DNA of 64,000 bases from Henckelia pumila (lineage: Eukaryota; Streptophyta; Magnoliopsida; Lamiales; Gesneriaceae): the NCBI RefSeq assembly GCF_033568475.1, contig NC_133120.1, forward strand, positions 98,665,180-98,729,179, read 5' to 3'. Positions 22,371 to 32,291 of this stretch are shown piece by piece. Position 1 is the stretch's first letter. Each line of letters opens with the position of its first letter. The position numbers and the translations under genes are program-made. Below the pieces are notes generated by a model. It was not told the origin of the DNA. It worked only from the letters and a program-made list of their open reading frames with translations, and did no database searches.

Positions 22371-25300
22371 TGAAACATCCTAGAACTTCTAGTGAAATTT
22401 TTTTTTTTTTAAATAACTCTCTAACTATAAAATAATAAATATAAATATATATATGCCCATACATATATATATTGTACTTTAAAAAAAATACTTTACTTAA
22501 TTTAAAATACATATACACAATAAATACAATAAAAAGTACTCGCATGCAATTAAATACTTAAAATTAATTACTAAATAATCATTCATAAGATTGCCATAAT
22601 AAAATTCCTAAATAATATTTCTTTCACCAAGATTAATGAAAACTTAGAAAATAAATACTTAAATCTAAAATCCATGCAGGTACGGAAAATCTATAATAAT
22701 AAAACATATGCGGAAATAAATGTTCTAGTCTCAACATAAAATTCATCTTAGAGCAATGGTCACGGGTTCTAGCCGCTGGATACTCATACGCCCTCGCCGT
22801 CAGTCGGAAACACATTAACTTCATTAATATTCTGCTCACCTGCACCATTTAAATCTAGTGAGCCTAGAGGCTCAGCACGTTCTATCCTTATATAACAAAA
22901 TGAAACCACACACAAGCACACATCATATAAAATACGTGAATATAAATATACGTGCATGATCTTAAAAATATATGCATATAGACATGAATAAAAAATTATA
23001 ATGCTTCATCATCATGCTAAACATAAACATCACATTTAATAAATCTCATAAAATGTCTTATCATAATTTCTTAGTTCTCAACAGGTCGTATCCATGTCGG
23101 TGACATCATACTGAGCGATTGATCAATCTATAAACCAACGTACGCGGCGGTGGGGTTTCCACCTCTGTGCTGCCACTTCACCAGCCCTCTCAGCTGGATC
23201 CATAAGCTCATCATACTTATACATCATTAGGAAGGTCACCGGGCCCAGGTATCCCGGCCTCCAACCACATCACTTTCCACCTTCACTTCAACTTCCATAA
23301 AAATATTTTTTTCTTAACATGCAATTAAACTTATCATAAAAATTGTTACATGATGCATGAACATAAAAATTCTCATTTATTTCTTTATTTTCATGAAAAT
23401 TTGTCCGTAAATATATATTTAATTTATTTTCTTAAAAATCAAACTTATATATTTAATAAAATGCATGCATGAATTAAATATATATTTACGGATGTTTATT
23501 TTTCCATGGACTTGTTCGAGCTGCTGACCACTTAACTTAAACCCATAAATTTCTAGACTGACTCAAAAACCCAAAAGCCCAACCTGACCTGGCCCATTAA
23601 GTTCATGGGCCCCCAGGCCCATGAAAAACTAATGGGCTCACTAAAAACATAATTTAGGCCCATCAACTTATTAACTTAAAGTTAAATTAATAAAATTATT
23701 AACTAACCATTAACTTATAAATTTGACTGATAAAATTACTAAACCCGACACAACTTGGCCCAATAATTCTCATGAATCACACGGCCCATGAAAAATTAGT
23801 GGGCTCACTTCATTAATTATTTAAGCCCAAAATTAATATTAAATTAGTGTAATTAATTAATTAAGTCAAGCCCAAACCCATTAATTATTAACTAAATCTC
23901 TTATTTAATTTAAAATAAAAATACCCGAGTTCAACTAATATAACCCAGACCCGGACCAAACTAACTCAACCCATTATATTTTAGACCCGACCCGGACTCG
24001 AAAAGCGGAGCCCGGCCTGTCAAAACACAAGACACAACCCTAGCTTACCTCCCCCTAAGCCCAACTCGAGGCAGCCCTGAGCGGCTTCAGAAAATCTGAT
24101 AGTGCCGCCTGCTCAGGCCACCTTTGGCCGTGAAACCACCTCTCATACTTAGCCAACACCCAGACGGTTCTAACCCAACAACTTTTACCTCAAACCGTGG
24201 TCTGTGGAAGAAGAACGAACCAAAACACTCTAGACCTAGTTTCTGCTCGCGTGCAGAACGCGAGCAGCCACTTCCGGCCGTTTGGCCGCCAATATCCGGC
24301 AAGAACTGGCCGGAGAACCACCTGAAAAATCTTCCCCAAGGTCTTGGGGTTCTAACCTAACTGGAATCACCCTAAAATACGCTCTGTGGACCGAGAACGA
24401 GCAAATCTCCCAACCTCGCTCAACCTGCGCGACCTGCTGCGCATCAGAAGATATGGCCGGTTCCAGCCCTTTCCAGCCATGAACCAGCCCTCCAAACCGA
24501 CCCTAAGGACCCTAGATCAGACCCCTAACAAAGGTGCAGCAGTCCCGATCAAGCCGTGGTCAGAAAACTCGTCAACATGAGCCATATGCATAAAAAACGT
24601 GATTACATGCATGAATCATGAATAATATCCTTAAATTCTGAAAACACGTGCATTAACAAATCATTCATAGTAAAAATCAGTGTATATGATTTAAATGGTG
24701 GCCAAGAATGGATTCGAGACGTGCCTTGATGATTATTTGCAAGAAATAGCGTTTATATCGCGCGTACGGTTCCTCCGGGACGAACGAATCTCCAAACCAA
24801 TATAAAATATTAAAAGCTCGGCTATGGGGCTGTGAAAATCTTGCTGGAACGATGAAGACGATGGAGAAAGGTTGAGGGAGGCGGCTAGGGAGTTGAGGCG
24901 TGAGAAAGGGTAGAAAATCTTAGGATAACTAGGTTAATTAGTTAATAAATAATTAGGATAGATAAATACTATAATTTAAACTTAAAATAAATACATGATA
25001 ATTTTCTAAAAACTTAATAATCTCGAAATAATAAAATAGGATATTTTTAAAGGTTAATAAAAGTAATTAAAATAACTTATTTTGGATAAAAACTAGCACA
25101 TAAATAAATATATATAAATACCATAATTTTCTTCAAATTATACCTTAAAATAATATTTTAAGGCTCTTAAAAATCCCATAAAATATTTTGGGTGAAAATA
25201 ACATCTCGTCCGTCCACGGCCCCGCCTACGCGATCATAAAAATAAGATTTCTCAAATAAATTCATAAATCACATCAAACAGATTTAAATGCCGAAAGAAA

Positions 25301-25441
25301 TTATTTTAAAACATGCAAATAAATCACATAATTTAAATAATCATTCATAAAAACAATTTAACACATTTTTACATTATTTTAAAATTATTAAATTCCCTAG
25401 TTATGCATGCGGATTTACGTGACGAATTTCTGGGCGTTACA
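22371..25441 (-). repeat. Complete TR-GAG LTR inside the chimera
   Basis: On the minus strand it starts TGTAACGCCCAGAAATTC at 25441 and ends GGATGTTTCA at 22371, 3071 bp. It is collinear with 3013-6095 but clearly more diverged from it than those two LTRs are from each other, so it comes from another family member. The chimera has only one such LTR. Confidence 0.92.
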
Positions 25442-25457
25442 ATTCTCTCCCCCTTAA
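25442..25457 (-). promoter_or_regulatory. Polypurine tract of the embedded TR-GAG unit
   Basis: On the minus strand, TTAAGGGGGAGAGAAT precedes the TR-GAG LTR exactly as at 7439-7453, after CGAGGACGAAATTCC. Confidence 0.85.
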
Positions 25458-25558
25458 ATGGAATTTCGTCCTCGAAATTGAAACGAACTCCAGGCAATAA
25501 CAAGTTTCTTTGCGTAGTCCCGAATAGAGCAAATCCAAAAACGACAAATTTTAATGCG

Positions 25559-26590
25559 TTAAGAAAAATTACCCGTGATGCGCAAAGTATCCGGCACTGC
25601 TTCCTCCGCCTGCATCACATAAACACGTCCGATAGCATTCTTCTTGGGACAGTGCAGCATGATGTGTCCTGGTTCCTTGCAATGATAGCACATGCCTGAT
25701 CCCTTCATGCACGGCCCTGGATGGGGCTTCTGGCATTTCTGGCAAAGAGGTAGTGCTTCTGCACGAGGAACGATAGCTCCCTGCTGTCTCGGTGGATTTG
25801 GGCCCTTCAACGGCCCAATGGACTGCTTCTTTGCATCCTGCTGTGGATACGACTCGTGATACGATGGTTGGAACTGCCTTTTCCTCTGCTGCTCCCTCAA
25901 GATCTCCTTCCTACCATCCTCGGATCTCAATGCCCTACTAACCTCTGCCTCATAAGTGGTGACGTCCATCATTCGTACATCATGCTTGATCTCCGCCCTA
26001 AGCCCATCGATGAACTGTCTCATCTTCTCCTCGGCACTATCAGCAATCAGGGGCACAAAATGACACCCCCTCTCGAACTGCTTGATGTACTCAACCACTG
26101 TCTTGTCCCCCTGTCGGAGACTCATAAACTCCCGGATCATGCGACTGCGCACATCCTCCGTGAAATACTTGGCGTAGAAGATACGCCTAAACTCCGCCCA
26201 AGTCAATGTAGGAAGATGTACTCCCCTGGCAGCACCCTCCCACCAAAGAGCTGCATCTCCCCTCATCATATAAGTCGCACAGTTCACCCTGTCGGCGTCA
26301 GTAATCCCCATGTATGCAAAGATGGACTCCAAAGAACGAATCCACCCCTCAGCCACCAATGGATCGGTGGTACCAGTGAACTCCTTCGGCCCCTTCTTAT
26401 GGAACCGCTCAGCAACGTCCTCCTCGTGGGACAGTCTAGGACGTGCAGCCTGCTGCTCCAACAGAGCAGTAGTCCCTGCCATCATATTAGCATTGGCCTG
26501 CTCCAATGCTGCAAGAGGATTCTGCGGAGGTGGAGGTGGAGGTTCCCCACGTCGATTCATAGGTCTCGGAGGCATTCTGCACCACCACAT
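25559..26590 (-). CDS. Intact gag of the embedded TR-GAG unit
   Basis: This frame of 343 aa is open throughout. A proline-rich N-terminus (PPPPPPQNP) is followed by the Retrotrans_gag capsid core (WWEGAARG, FYAKYFTEDVRSRMIR, YIKQFERGCHF) and the zinc knuckle CYHCKEPGHIMLHC near residues 303-316. It ends at LRITGNFS with no protease. Two in-frame ATGs (26590 and 26575) are candidates; both are conserved in the broken copy at 6314. Gag-only elements presumably supply their own particle protein and borrow RT and integrase. It is the only undamaged retroelement coding frame in the window, which may mean recent activity or simply recent insertion. Confidence 0.88.
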   Translation of the reverse strand: MWWCRMPPRPMNRRGEPPPPPPQNPLAALEQANANMMAGTTALLEQQAARPRLSHEEDVAERFHKKGPKEFTGTTDPLVAEGWIRSLESIFAYMGITDADRVNCATYMMRGDAALWWEGAARGVHLPTLTWAEFRRIFYAKYFTEDVRSRMIREFMSLRQGDKTVVEYIKQFERGCHFVPLIADSAEEKMRQFIDGLRAEIKHDVRMMDVTTYEAEVSRALRSEDGRKEILREQQRKRQFQPSYHESYPQQDAKKQSIGPLKGPNPPRQQGAIVPRAEALPLCQKCQKPHPGPCMKGSGMCYHCKEPGHIMLHCPKKNAIGRVYVMQAEEAVPDTLRITGNFS

Positions 26591-26809
26591 ATTTCTTTAC
26601 GTAAATCGCCATGCATAACTAATATTTTTTTATTTTTATTTTTTGACTTTAAGACTGTCATAACTTTAAATTCTCATTTTCATAAATCATTGAAAATATA
26701 AACTCCTGTGTCCCATGTATAAATCATAATTTAAAACACTTAAAACTTACAGACTGGCAGTGCGGTTTCTGAGCTCCGTGTAGCAGGCTAGTCACCCTCC
26801 AAGGACCAT

Positions 26810-26822
26810 GGCTCTGATACCA
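26810..26822 (-). promoter_or_regulatory. Outer PBS of the chimera
   Basis: On the minus strand the Cassandra LTR end ACGTTACA is followed by AATGGTATCAGAGCCATGG. It then continues as TR-GAG leader (TCCTTGGAGGGTGACTAG, also at 6115-6132), not as Cassandra. The switch from Cassandra to TR-GAG therefore also lies at the PBS. Confidence 0.88.
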
Positions 26823-26824
26823 TT

Positions 26825-27205
26825 TGTAACGTCCCACTGTATAAAGACGGGTCTTTTCAGCGTGCTTATGTCCTCACTCACACGCACCCTGAGAAACTTT
26901 CCAGGGGGTCACCCATCCTATAATTGCCCCAAGTCAAGCACGCTTAACCTTAGAGTTCTTATGTGATGAGCTCCCGAAAAGAAGATGCACCTTCTTGATA
27001 TGAGCAGTACATATGAAATCTTTTTAATCCCTCCTCAACTATGTAGTCCCATACCTACACAGTCTCAGAATCCCCTCTCATTCCGGCACGAGATCGGTTC
27101 ATTCATGTCTCCCTCCGCCTAGAAGCCTACCAGGAGCCGCTCATTGTCCGTGCAACCTCTTGGCACCGGCGATCACTCCCTGCCTCTTCAGCCCCGGGCG
27201 TCACA
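26825..27205 (-). repeat. Cassandra LTR (5' copy in element orientation)
   Basis: 381 bp, nearly identical to 21920-22300, with differences such as ATCAAGAC/ATAAAGAC and GGGATC/GAGATC. It contains the second 5S-derived segment (about 26895-26962). Confidence 0.92.
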
Positions 27206-27259
27206 TAATGCATGCTATTAGTTGCCAGTTAGTAGGTGATTCCATGCAGGGTCACTACA

Positions 27260-27676
27260 GAAATGAAGCCCATTCCTGAGCTGTTCCCTGAAGAAGGTAT
27301 AAAACCCCTCGGGCGGCTGGTCAGCCCGGCCAAGGGACCCGGGAATGAGAATAGAATATGCAGGAGGGATGTTACCCATAACTCGAAGCTCCTCTATGGA
27401 TTCTGGGCGTAGGGTACTGGTAAATTGGGAGAACCAGGGACCTTCAGGGTTTGGTTTGGGCAAAGGAAGAAGAGGGTTAGAAGCAGAAGCTTTAGCTTTG
27501 CATTTATCCTTAGAAGTCCCAGTTTGGGCCTTCTTTGGACGAGAGGAGGAAGGGGCTAATCTCGGTTGGACACCGGAAATGACAGGGGGTGGAGAATCAT
27601 GGCGTAGGGCCGCGGACTCTACACTAGCAGAGCCACGAGCATTGGCACCAGATGTAGAAGAGGCAGATTCCGACAT
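27260..27676 (-). pseudogene. Retand-A antisense gene, exon 1 (5' portion)
   Basis: The likely start is ATG 27674-27676 (MSESASSTSG); an in-frame ATG at 27833 would add 53 hydrophobic residues and lies only about 37 bp below the TATA box. A Ser/Pro/Lys-rich N-terminus leads into the conserved block PWFSQFTS...YSILIPG..GRADQPPEGFYTFFREQLRNGLHF, which matches VPWFDLYSS...FIIPDLDDRADNPPMGYYTFYVDQLESGLRF of Retand-B. The exon is cut by the Tekay-like element and continues at 14335 in the same frame. Confidence 0.78.
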
Positions 27677-27870
27677 TTTTAGGAAGACGACAAGGTAAAA
27701 GAAGGGGACACTGAGTATAAGGTAGAGTAAAAACTTACAGAAGAAGGACGGAGCACGAACAAGGGCTATAAGAACCAAGCTTGAAATACAGAATCGCCAA
27801 AGCCGGAGAAACTTAGAAGCAGGGAAGGAATGCATGAACAGATAAAGTAAAAAATGAAGGAAGGGGTTTA

Positions 27871-27880
27871 GTATTTATAG
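27871..27880 (-). promoter_or_regulatory. TATA box of the Retand-A antisense gene
   Basis: CTATAAATAC on the minus strand lies about 195 bp upstream of the ATG at 27676. Retand-B has the same motif 131 bp upstream of its antisense ATG. Confidence 0.6.
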
Positions 27881-28091
27881 GTGAAGAACTTACATCTAGG
27901 CTGTAGATTTAAAGATGATCGGAGGGTAAGGATGAGCTTGGGAAGTTGAACCGGGCAGCGTAATGATCATACGGGTAGTTGAAAGGACAAGTAACGTCCA
28001 CTGACACCTGCCCGTCACTTCAAATTCTAGGGCTGACGTCAGCCCTACAGCATTTAACAAAATTTCACAATTTGTTTAAAGCCCCACGGAA

Positions 28092-28640
28092 TGGTGATAC
28101 CCCGGGAAGTCAGGGGTATCAGGGCTAAGAAAAAGCATAAGCATCAGGGATGTTAGTCAGGACAGCGAACAGGGTTCTAGCCCGACTATTTTTAGGGAGG
28201 AGTGGTGATATCCCGGGAAGTCAGGGGTATCAGGGCTAAGAAGAATCAGAAGCATCAGGGATGTTAGTCAGGACAGCGAACATGGTTCTAGCCCGACTAT
28301 TTTTAGGGAGGAGTGATGATATCCCGGGAATCCAGGGGTATCAGGGCTAAGGAGAAGCAGAACATCAGGGATACTAGTCAGGACAGCGAACAGGGTTCTA
28401 GCCCGACTATTTTTAGGGAGGAGTGGTGATATCCCGGGAAGCCAGGGGTATCAGGGCTAAGGAGAAGCAAAAGCATCAGAGATGCTAGTCAGGACAGCGA
28501 ACAGGGTTCTAGCCCGATTATTTTTAGGGAAGAGTGGTGATATCCCAGGAAGCCAGGGGTATCAGGGCTAAGGAGAAGCAGAAGCACCAAGGATGCTAGT
28601 CAGGGCAGTGAACAAAGCTATACCGAGTCAAGGACGTTAG
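28092..28640 (+). repeat. Five ~111-bp tandem units spanning a PPT/LTR-start-like junction
   Basis: Units begin TGGTGATAtCCCGGGAA at 28092, 28203, 28314, 28424 and 28535. Units two to five are each preceded by TTTTTAGGGAGGAG or a one-base variant. The same pair of motifs (TTTTAGGGGGGGACT followed by TGTGATACCCTGGG) forms the PPT/3' LTR boundary of Retand-B at 52829-52860. So the repeat unit here contains what looks like PPT plus the start of U3, several times over. Confidence 0.85.
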
Positions 28641-29155
28641 GGATGTATAAAGGCAAACCTGGAGCTCCAGGATCCCGGGAGGATCAGGTCTTCATGACTT
28701 AGGCAAAGCCCATTTCTCCAGGGCATGATCCCCACGATTGCCATAATCTCAAGCCTTCCGGCTTCATCGTGTGTGACAGGTAAACGTGGGCAACTCTTGC
28801 ACCCACGACCCAGATCGTGGCCAATACCCTGGAAATGCGGAATGACTCTCTCACTCCAAGGCTTATAAATACCTTGCCTCAGGTGTTTGTAGAGGTATGT
28901 TCATCAAAAATTCCAAAGCACTATATTCATTTTTCTTGAAGCCCACTCTATTTCTGAGTCTGACTTAAGCATCGGAGTGGCCCCGCCGGAAAACCTTCCG
29001 GCGTCCCACTAACGTGCTTTCATTTCTTTCCCTTGTGTACAGATCATCTTGATCAAGGAGGGACAAACCACACTTCATCTCTACTAGCCCGGTCAGCTCG
29101 TCAAGCCCACTATACTACCCTTGATAGCTCGGGCACTCGTTTTTATCAAACATCA
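28092..29155 (+). repeat. 3' LTR of Retand-A (start uncertain)
   Basis: The LTR shares its downstream layout with the Retand-B LTRs: TATA box (TTATAAATACC, 28863-28873), then a transcribed part with CTGACTTAAGCATCGGAG and CCGGAAAACCTTCCGG (Retand-B: CTGACTTGAGCGTCGGAG, CCGGAACACCTTCCGG). The end is near TTTTTATCA..CATCA (29148-29155). The left edge could be 28092 (first unit, about 1.06 kb) or any later unit down to 28535 (about 0.62 kb, closer to the 701-bp LTR of Retand-B). Confidence 0.75.
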
Positions 29156-30240
29156 TCAATGATGTTTTAGTAATTTATCTTATTTGTGTTGATTAATATT
29201 AGAGTTAATTGTTAAAAATTCCCCCATCACATGTTTCATTATAATTCAGTCCCTGTCAGATTTTTTCTTTTTCTGCACTCCCTGATCCATTAAAAGTTTG
29301 TTTCTACTACCTGGGCCTACAAATAATTTTCAAAGTGAAAAATAAGTATAAATAATTGAAAATCTAGTACAAATATATGAAATTTGAGTACTAATTATTT
29401 CGAATCTGGTACAAAAACTTGTTTTCTTGGTATAAAACATTTTGTATTATATTTCATCTCTTTAAAACTGAAAATATAAATCATGATTCTGTACTCAATT
29501 TGAGATAATTAATGCTAGAAATATATAAATCAATACGTAAATTAAATATTTTTGTACTCAAATTTCTTAAATTAATACAATAAAAATTGTTAATTTTCGT
29601 GATTTTCAAAATACTAATATATATGTCAAAAAAATAATGAACAGATGCTTTAATATAAATATTTTGTACATAAACATGTATGTACAATAAGCTTTTGGTA
29701 GTAATAAAGTAGTTTCAATGTTATACTCAAAATCTTAATTTTTATACCAGATCTGAAACTGTGAGTACTCAAACAAAGATTTAACCTTTTGTACCGATTT
29801 TTATCAATGAAAAGAAAAGTGAGATCAGAGAGTTCAAACAAAGATTCTTGACATAGGGACTGATTCTTAGTCTCACATTTGTATCAAATATTAAAAAATA
29901 TTACTTTTTACGACAAAAATATTCATTTTTATTATATCTATTACTTTAATATTATTATTTAATAAAGTAAGAGGGTTGTATTGTAACTATTTTTTGGTAT
30001 TTTTATGCGAACTTTCAAAAATAACTCTATCCAATAAATAAATAAAAAATTATTTAACAATTTCAATTTATTTTCATAAACTTTCTCACCATTTCATACT
30101 TCACGTTTCACATATTTTAATTTTAAAAATTTTAAAACTAACTCTCACGTATGTTTACTTGCTTAAGATTGGTTTTTTATTTTTTTTAAAACAACTTTTA
30201 TTCATAAATTATTTTTTAATGCGATAATTTGATAAACTAA
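29156..30240. other. AT-rich intergenic DNA without recognised genes
   Basis: No coding frame with a recognisable domain, no LTR and no clear inverted repeat was seen. The short frames here are chance frames in AT-rich sequence. Confidence 0.6.
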
Positions 30241-30247
30241 GAAGCTA

Positions 30248-30295
<48 letters not shown>
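30248..30295. repeat. (TA)n microsatellite
   Basis: About 23 TA dinucleotides. Other TA runs lie at 30471-30490, 30881-30922, 31042-31056, 32245-32280 (continuing into CA repeats) and 32419-32434. Small foldback elements sit between these runs. Confidence 0.95.
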
Positions 30296-30298
<3 letters not shown>

Positions 30299-30505
30299 AG
30301 ATTGATCACGAATCCATAAGATCGTCTCACAAGAGATCTATTCATCTATTAATGTAAGCAAAATAAGATATCAGAACATATTTAAAAACACAAAACTTGG
30401 ACTACTTGATCGATCGATAACATTTGTTACATATATGTTAAAAATTAAAATAATGTTCCCAAATATTTATATATATATATATATATATATTTAAAAGGGT
30501 AAAAA

Positions 30506-30670
30506 TTTTAAGCTGTCCAACAAATAATGTTCACTCCGTGCTCGACCACTAAAACCTGGTGTCGTGTTTTAATGGTGCGAAAAATAAAAAAACAAAAACA
30601 ACTAAAACCCGGCACCAGATTTTAATGGTCGGACATGAAATGAGCAAAAATTTATTGGGCTACTTAAAAC
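30506..30670. mobile_element. Foldback (MITE-like) element, copy 1
   Basis: The termini TTTTAAGCTGTCCAACAAAT and, inverted, TTTTAAGTAGCCCAATAAAT form imperfect inverted repeats. The centre is a long near-palindrome with ACTAAAACCTGGTGTCGTGTTTTA against AAAACCCGGCACCAGATTTTAA. No coding sequence. It is related to 32440-32592. Confidence 0.65.
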
Positions 30671-30879
30671 TTCACTTTAAAAAGGTAACCTCGATATACT
30701 TATAATTTTTTGGAATATAACAAAATATGCAGTCCATATAACTTTAAATGGAAGCAAGAAAAAAACTTTTTAATAATTTTGAAATTATGCAGTCATTTTA
30801 AAATGTTTTTTTTGGGAACTATATTAAAAAAATGGTATATTTTAATTTAACTTTTTTATTTGATAATTCAGTAATGATG

Positions 30880-30930
<51 letters not shown>

Positions 30931-30931
30931 A

Positions 30932-30990
30932 TATGTGGCACTATTCTATTGGACCACATCTTTATCACATCCAATAAAATAGTATCACAT
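30932..30990. repeat. Short foldback
   Basis: ATGTGGCACTATTCTATTGGA faces an inverted, slightly changed copy (TCCAATAAAATAGTATCACAT). It is too small to classify. Confidence 0.4.
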
Positions 30991-31061
30991 CATTGGTGGA
31001 CATGGTAGTGGGCATGATGGGTGGGCACTTGAAAGAAACTATATATATATATATATAGAGT

Positions 31062-31886
31062 CTTGTTCCCCTGCACCCAAGGGTGCAGGAATTGTGGGCG
31101 CCAGCTGAGCTGGCAGCCCAGCTGGCGCCCACTTTTTTTTTATTATTATTTTATAAAATAAAAAAAACAGAGCGTAGTGCTTCCTTCACTTTTCTTCCCT
31201 TTCACTTCTACGCGCCATGTCGTCGACAACTCGCCTGGAGGGAAAGACACCATCCGCCGCACGGCCGCACCATAGACCAATCTCTGCCGCCCCAACCTCC
31301 GGTGAACGTTTGACCAAGATGTTGGGTTTTTACTTTTTATTCCCAAGAACACCAAGCATTCATTCCGTTCTTGAACACCCCTGCCACCCAAACCCATACC
31401 CTGGGCACAATTTTCACCTCTGCACCACCATTTTCCAGATCTCTTGCTCACCAAACACACGCACCTCCATTTCAATCAACAACATCGATCTCTCACCATC
31501 TCCCCCTCCTTGCAAACACCCCCCCAATCATTCATCGACCTCCAAATAAGTTTCACTCTCAACAGATCCATTTCACTTTCCGATTCCCTTGGCGATGAAG
31601 GTGATGGGTCGGGACTTGGTGTTGGTGATGGGTAGGGAATTGAGTGGAGATGAAGGATGGCATCTAAATTTATTCTTATTTGTAGGAAGACTATTTCTAG
31701 CTGGCGAAGGAGGCGGCGGAGCGTTATCTCCCGAGAGAAGCCGAGAGAAGAAGACACTGAGCGTTCGCGAGAGAAGACGTTGTTCTTCATCAAGTGGGCC
31801 AAGATTGGGCCCAATTAAAAAAAAAAAAAAAAAAAAAGTGATCTGGCGCCCACAATTCCCCCTCACCCTAAGGTGCAGGGAACAAG
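31062..31886. mobile_element. 825-bp terminal-inverted-repeat element with GC-rich interior
   Basis: The left end CTTGTTCCCCTGCACCCAAG, followed by AATTGTGGGCGCCA, is matched in reverse at the right end (TGGCGCCCACAATT, then AGGTGCAGGGAACAAG). The ends therefore form about 40-bp inverted repeats, with a T-run and an A-run just inside. TA repeats flank both sides. The interior is much richer in G and C than the surroundings and has short frames on both strands (for example 31217-31549), none recognisable. The interior looks like 5' UTR or exon sequence taken from a gene, which would make it a Pack-type element; this is inference. Confidence 0.6.
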
Positions 31887-31899
31887 ATTATATATATTT

Positions 31900-32242
31900 G
31901 ATCCCCGTGCGGTGAATTCGTGCACACCCGTACTCAAAATAATTCTGATTGACTTGAAATTTTTACGGTAGGATCGTTTCAAAAATACGAATCAAACGAT
32001 ATATTATATGCTACAAATTTCAATCTCGATGGCCGAAATCGTGAATATGACAAAAAACTGCACATTTAACCCTATTTCCGGCCATCTTCACGATTTCGGC
32101 CATCGAGATTGAAATTTGTAGCACATGATATATCGTTGGATTCGTATTTTTGAAACGATCTTACCGTAAAAATTTCAAGTCAATCGAAATTTTTTTGAGC
32201 ACGAGTGTGCAAGGATTCCCCGCACCCTAGGGTGCGGGGATC

Positions 32243-32243
<1 letters not shown>
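31900..32243. mobile_element. Foldback MITE with ~150-bp arms
   Basis: The left arm (GATCCCCGTGCGGTG through CTCGATGGCCGAAATCGTGAA, 31900-32045) returns inverted at 32088-32243 (CACGATTTCGGCCATCGAGA to GTGCGGGGATC). The loop is about 45 bp. It is flanked by TATATATA on both sides. A truncated relative is at 55308-55498. Confidence 0.85.

Positions 32244-32290
<47 letters not shown>

Positions 32291-32291
<1 letters not shown>

Larger units (their letters stand above)
21920..27205 (-). mobile_element. Cassandra TRIM carrying a TR-GAG unit between duplicated PBS sites (chimera)
   Basis: The flanks are a perfect 5-bp duplication, TAATG (21915-21919 and 27206-27210). The outer repeats are 381 bp each (21920-22300 and 26825-27205) and contain 5S-rRNA-derived sequence, the hallmark of Cassandra. 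In its own (minus-strand) orientation the order is: Cassandra LTR, PBS, TR-GAG leader, gag, PPT, full 3.07-kb TR-GAG LTR, second PBS, about 55 bp of Cassandra internal sequence with its PPT, Cassandra LTR. A normal Cassandra has only a short PBS-PPT interior. Removing one PBS-to-PBS segment (about 22368-26822) leaves a normal Cassandra. The two Cassandra LTRs differ at about five positions by eye, so the insertion is younger than the Tekay-like host. Confidence 0.9.
14341..27259 (+). mobile_element. Tekay/Del-like chromovirus, itself interrupted by a Cassandra chimera
   Basis: The 5' LTR is 14341-15808 (1468 bp). The 3' LTR is 20501-21919 plus 27211-27259 (1419 + 49 = 1468 bp), so the LTRs have equal length once the nested insertion is removed. 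The flanks are GAAAC (14336-14340) and GAAAT (27260-27264), a 5-bp target duplication with one change. By eye the LTRs differ at roughly 35-40 positions, about 2.5%. The internal region holds one gag-pol frame ending in a chromodomain-like segment. It is inserted in exon 1 of the Retand-A antisense gene. Confidence 0.93.
741..29155 (+). mobile_element. Retand-A: Tat/Retand-type Ty3/gypsy element, host of the nest
   Basis: The element consists of fragments 741-3012, 10546-14340 and about 27265-29155, separated by younger insertions. In order they carry the end of the protease linker, RT, degenerate RNase H, second (archaeal-type) RNase H, integrase, a 70-bp tandem array, an antisense gene, and a 3' LTR. 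The RT motifs (LNKA..KDCYPLPRIDQLV) and dual RNase H mark the Tat/Ogre/Retand lineage. Tandem repeats and extra ORFs between pol and the 3' LTR are known for that lineage. The 5' LTR, gag and most of the protease are not in the window. The pol reading frame and the antisense gene both continue cleanly across the insertions when a single target-site copy is counted, so the insertions are later events. Confidence 0.9.

Noticed and set aside
31146..31598. Several frames of 75-110 aa on both strands
   Set aside because: They overlap each other in a compositionally biased interior of a TIR element and match no protein I know.
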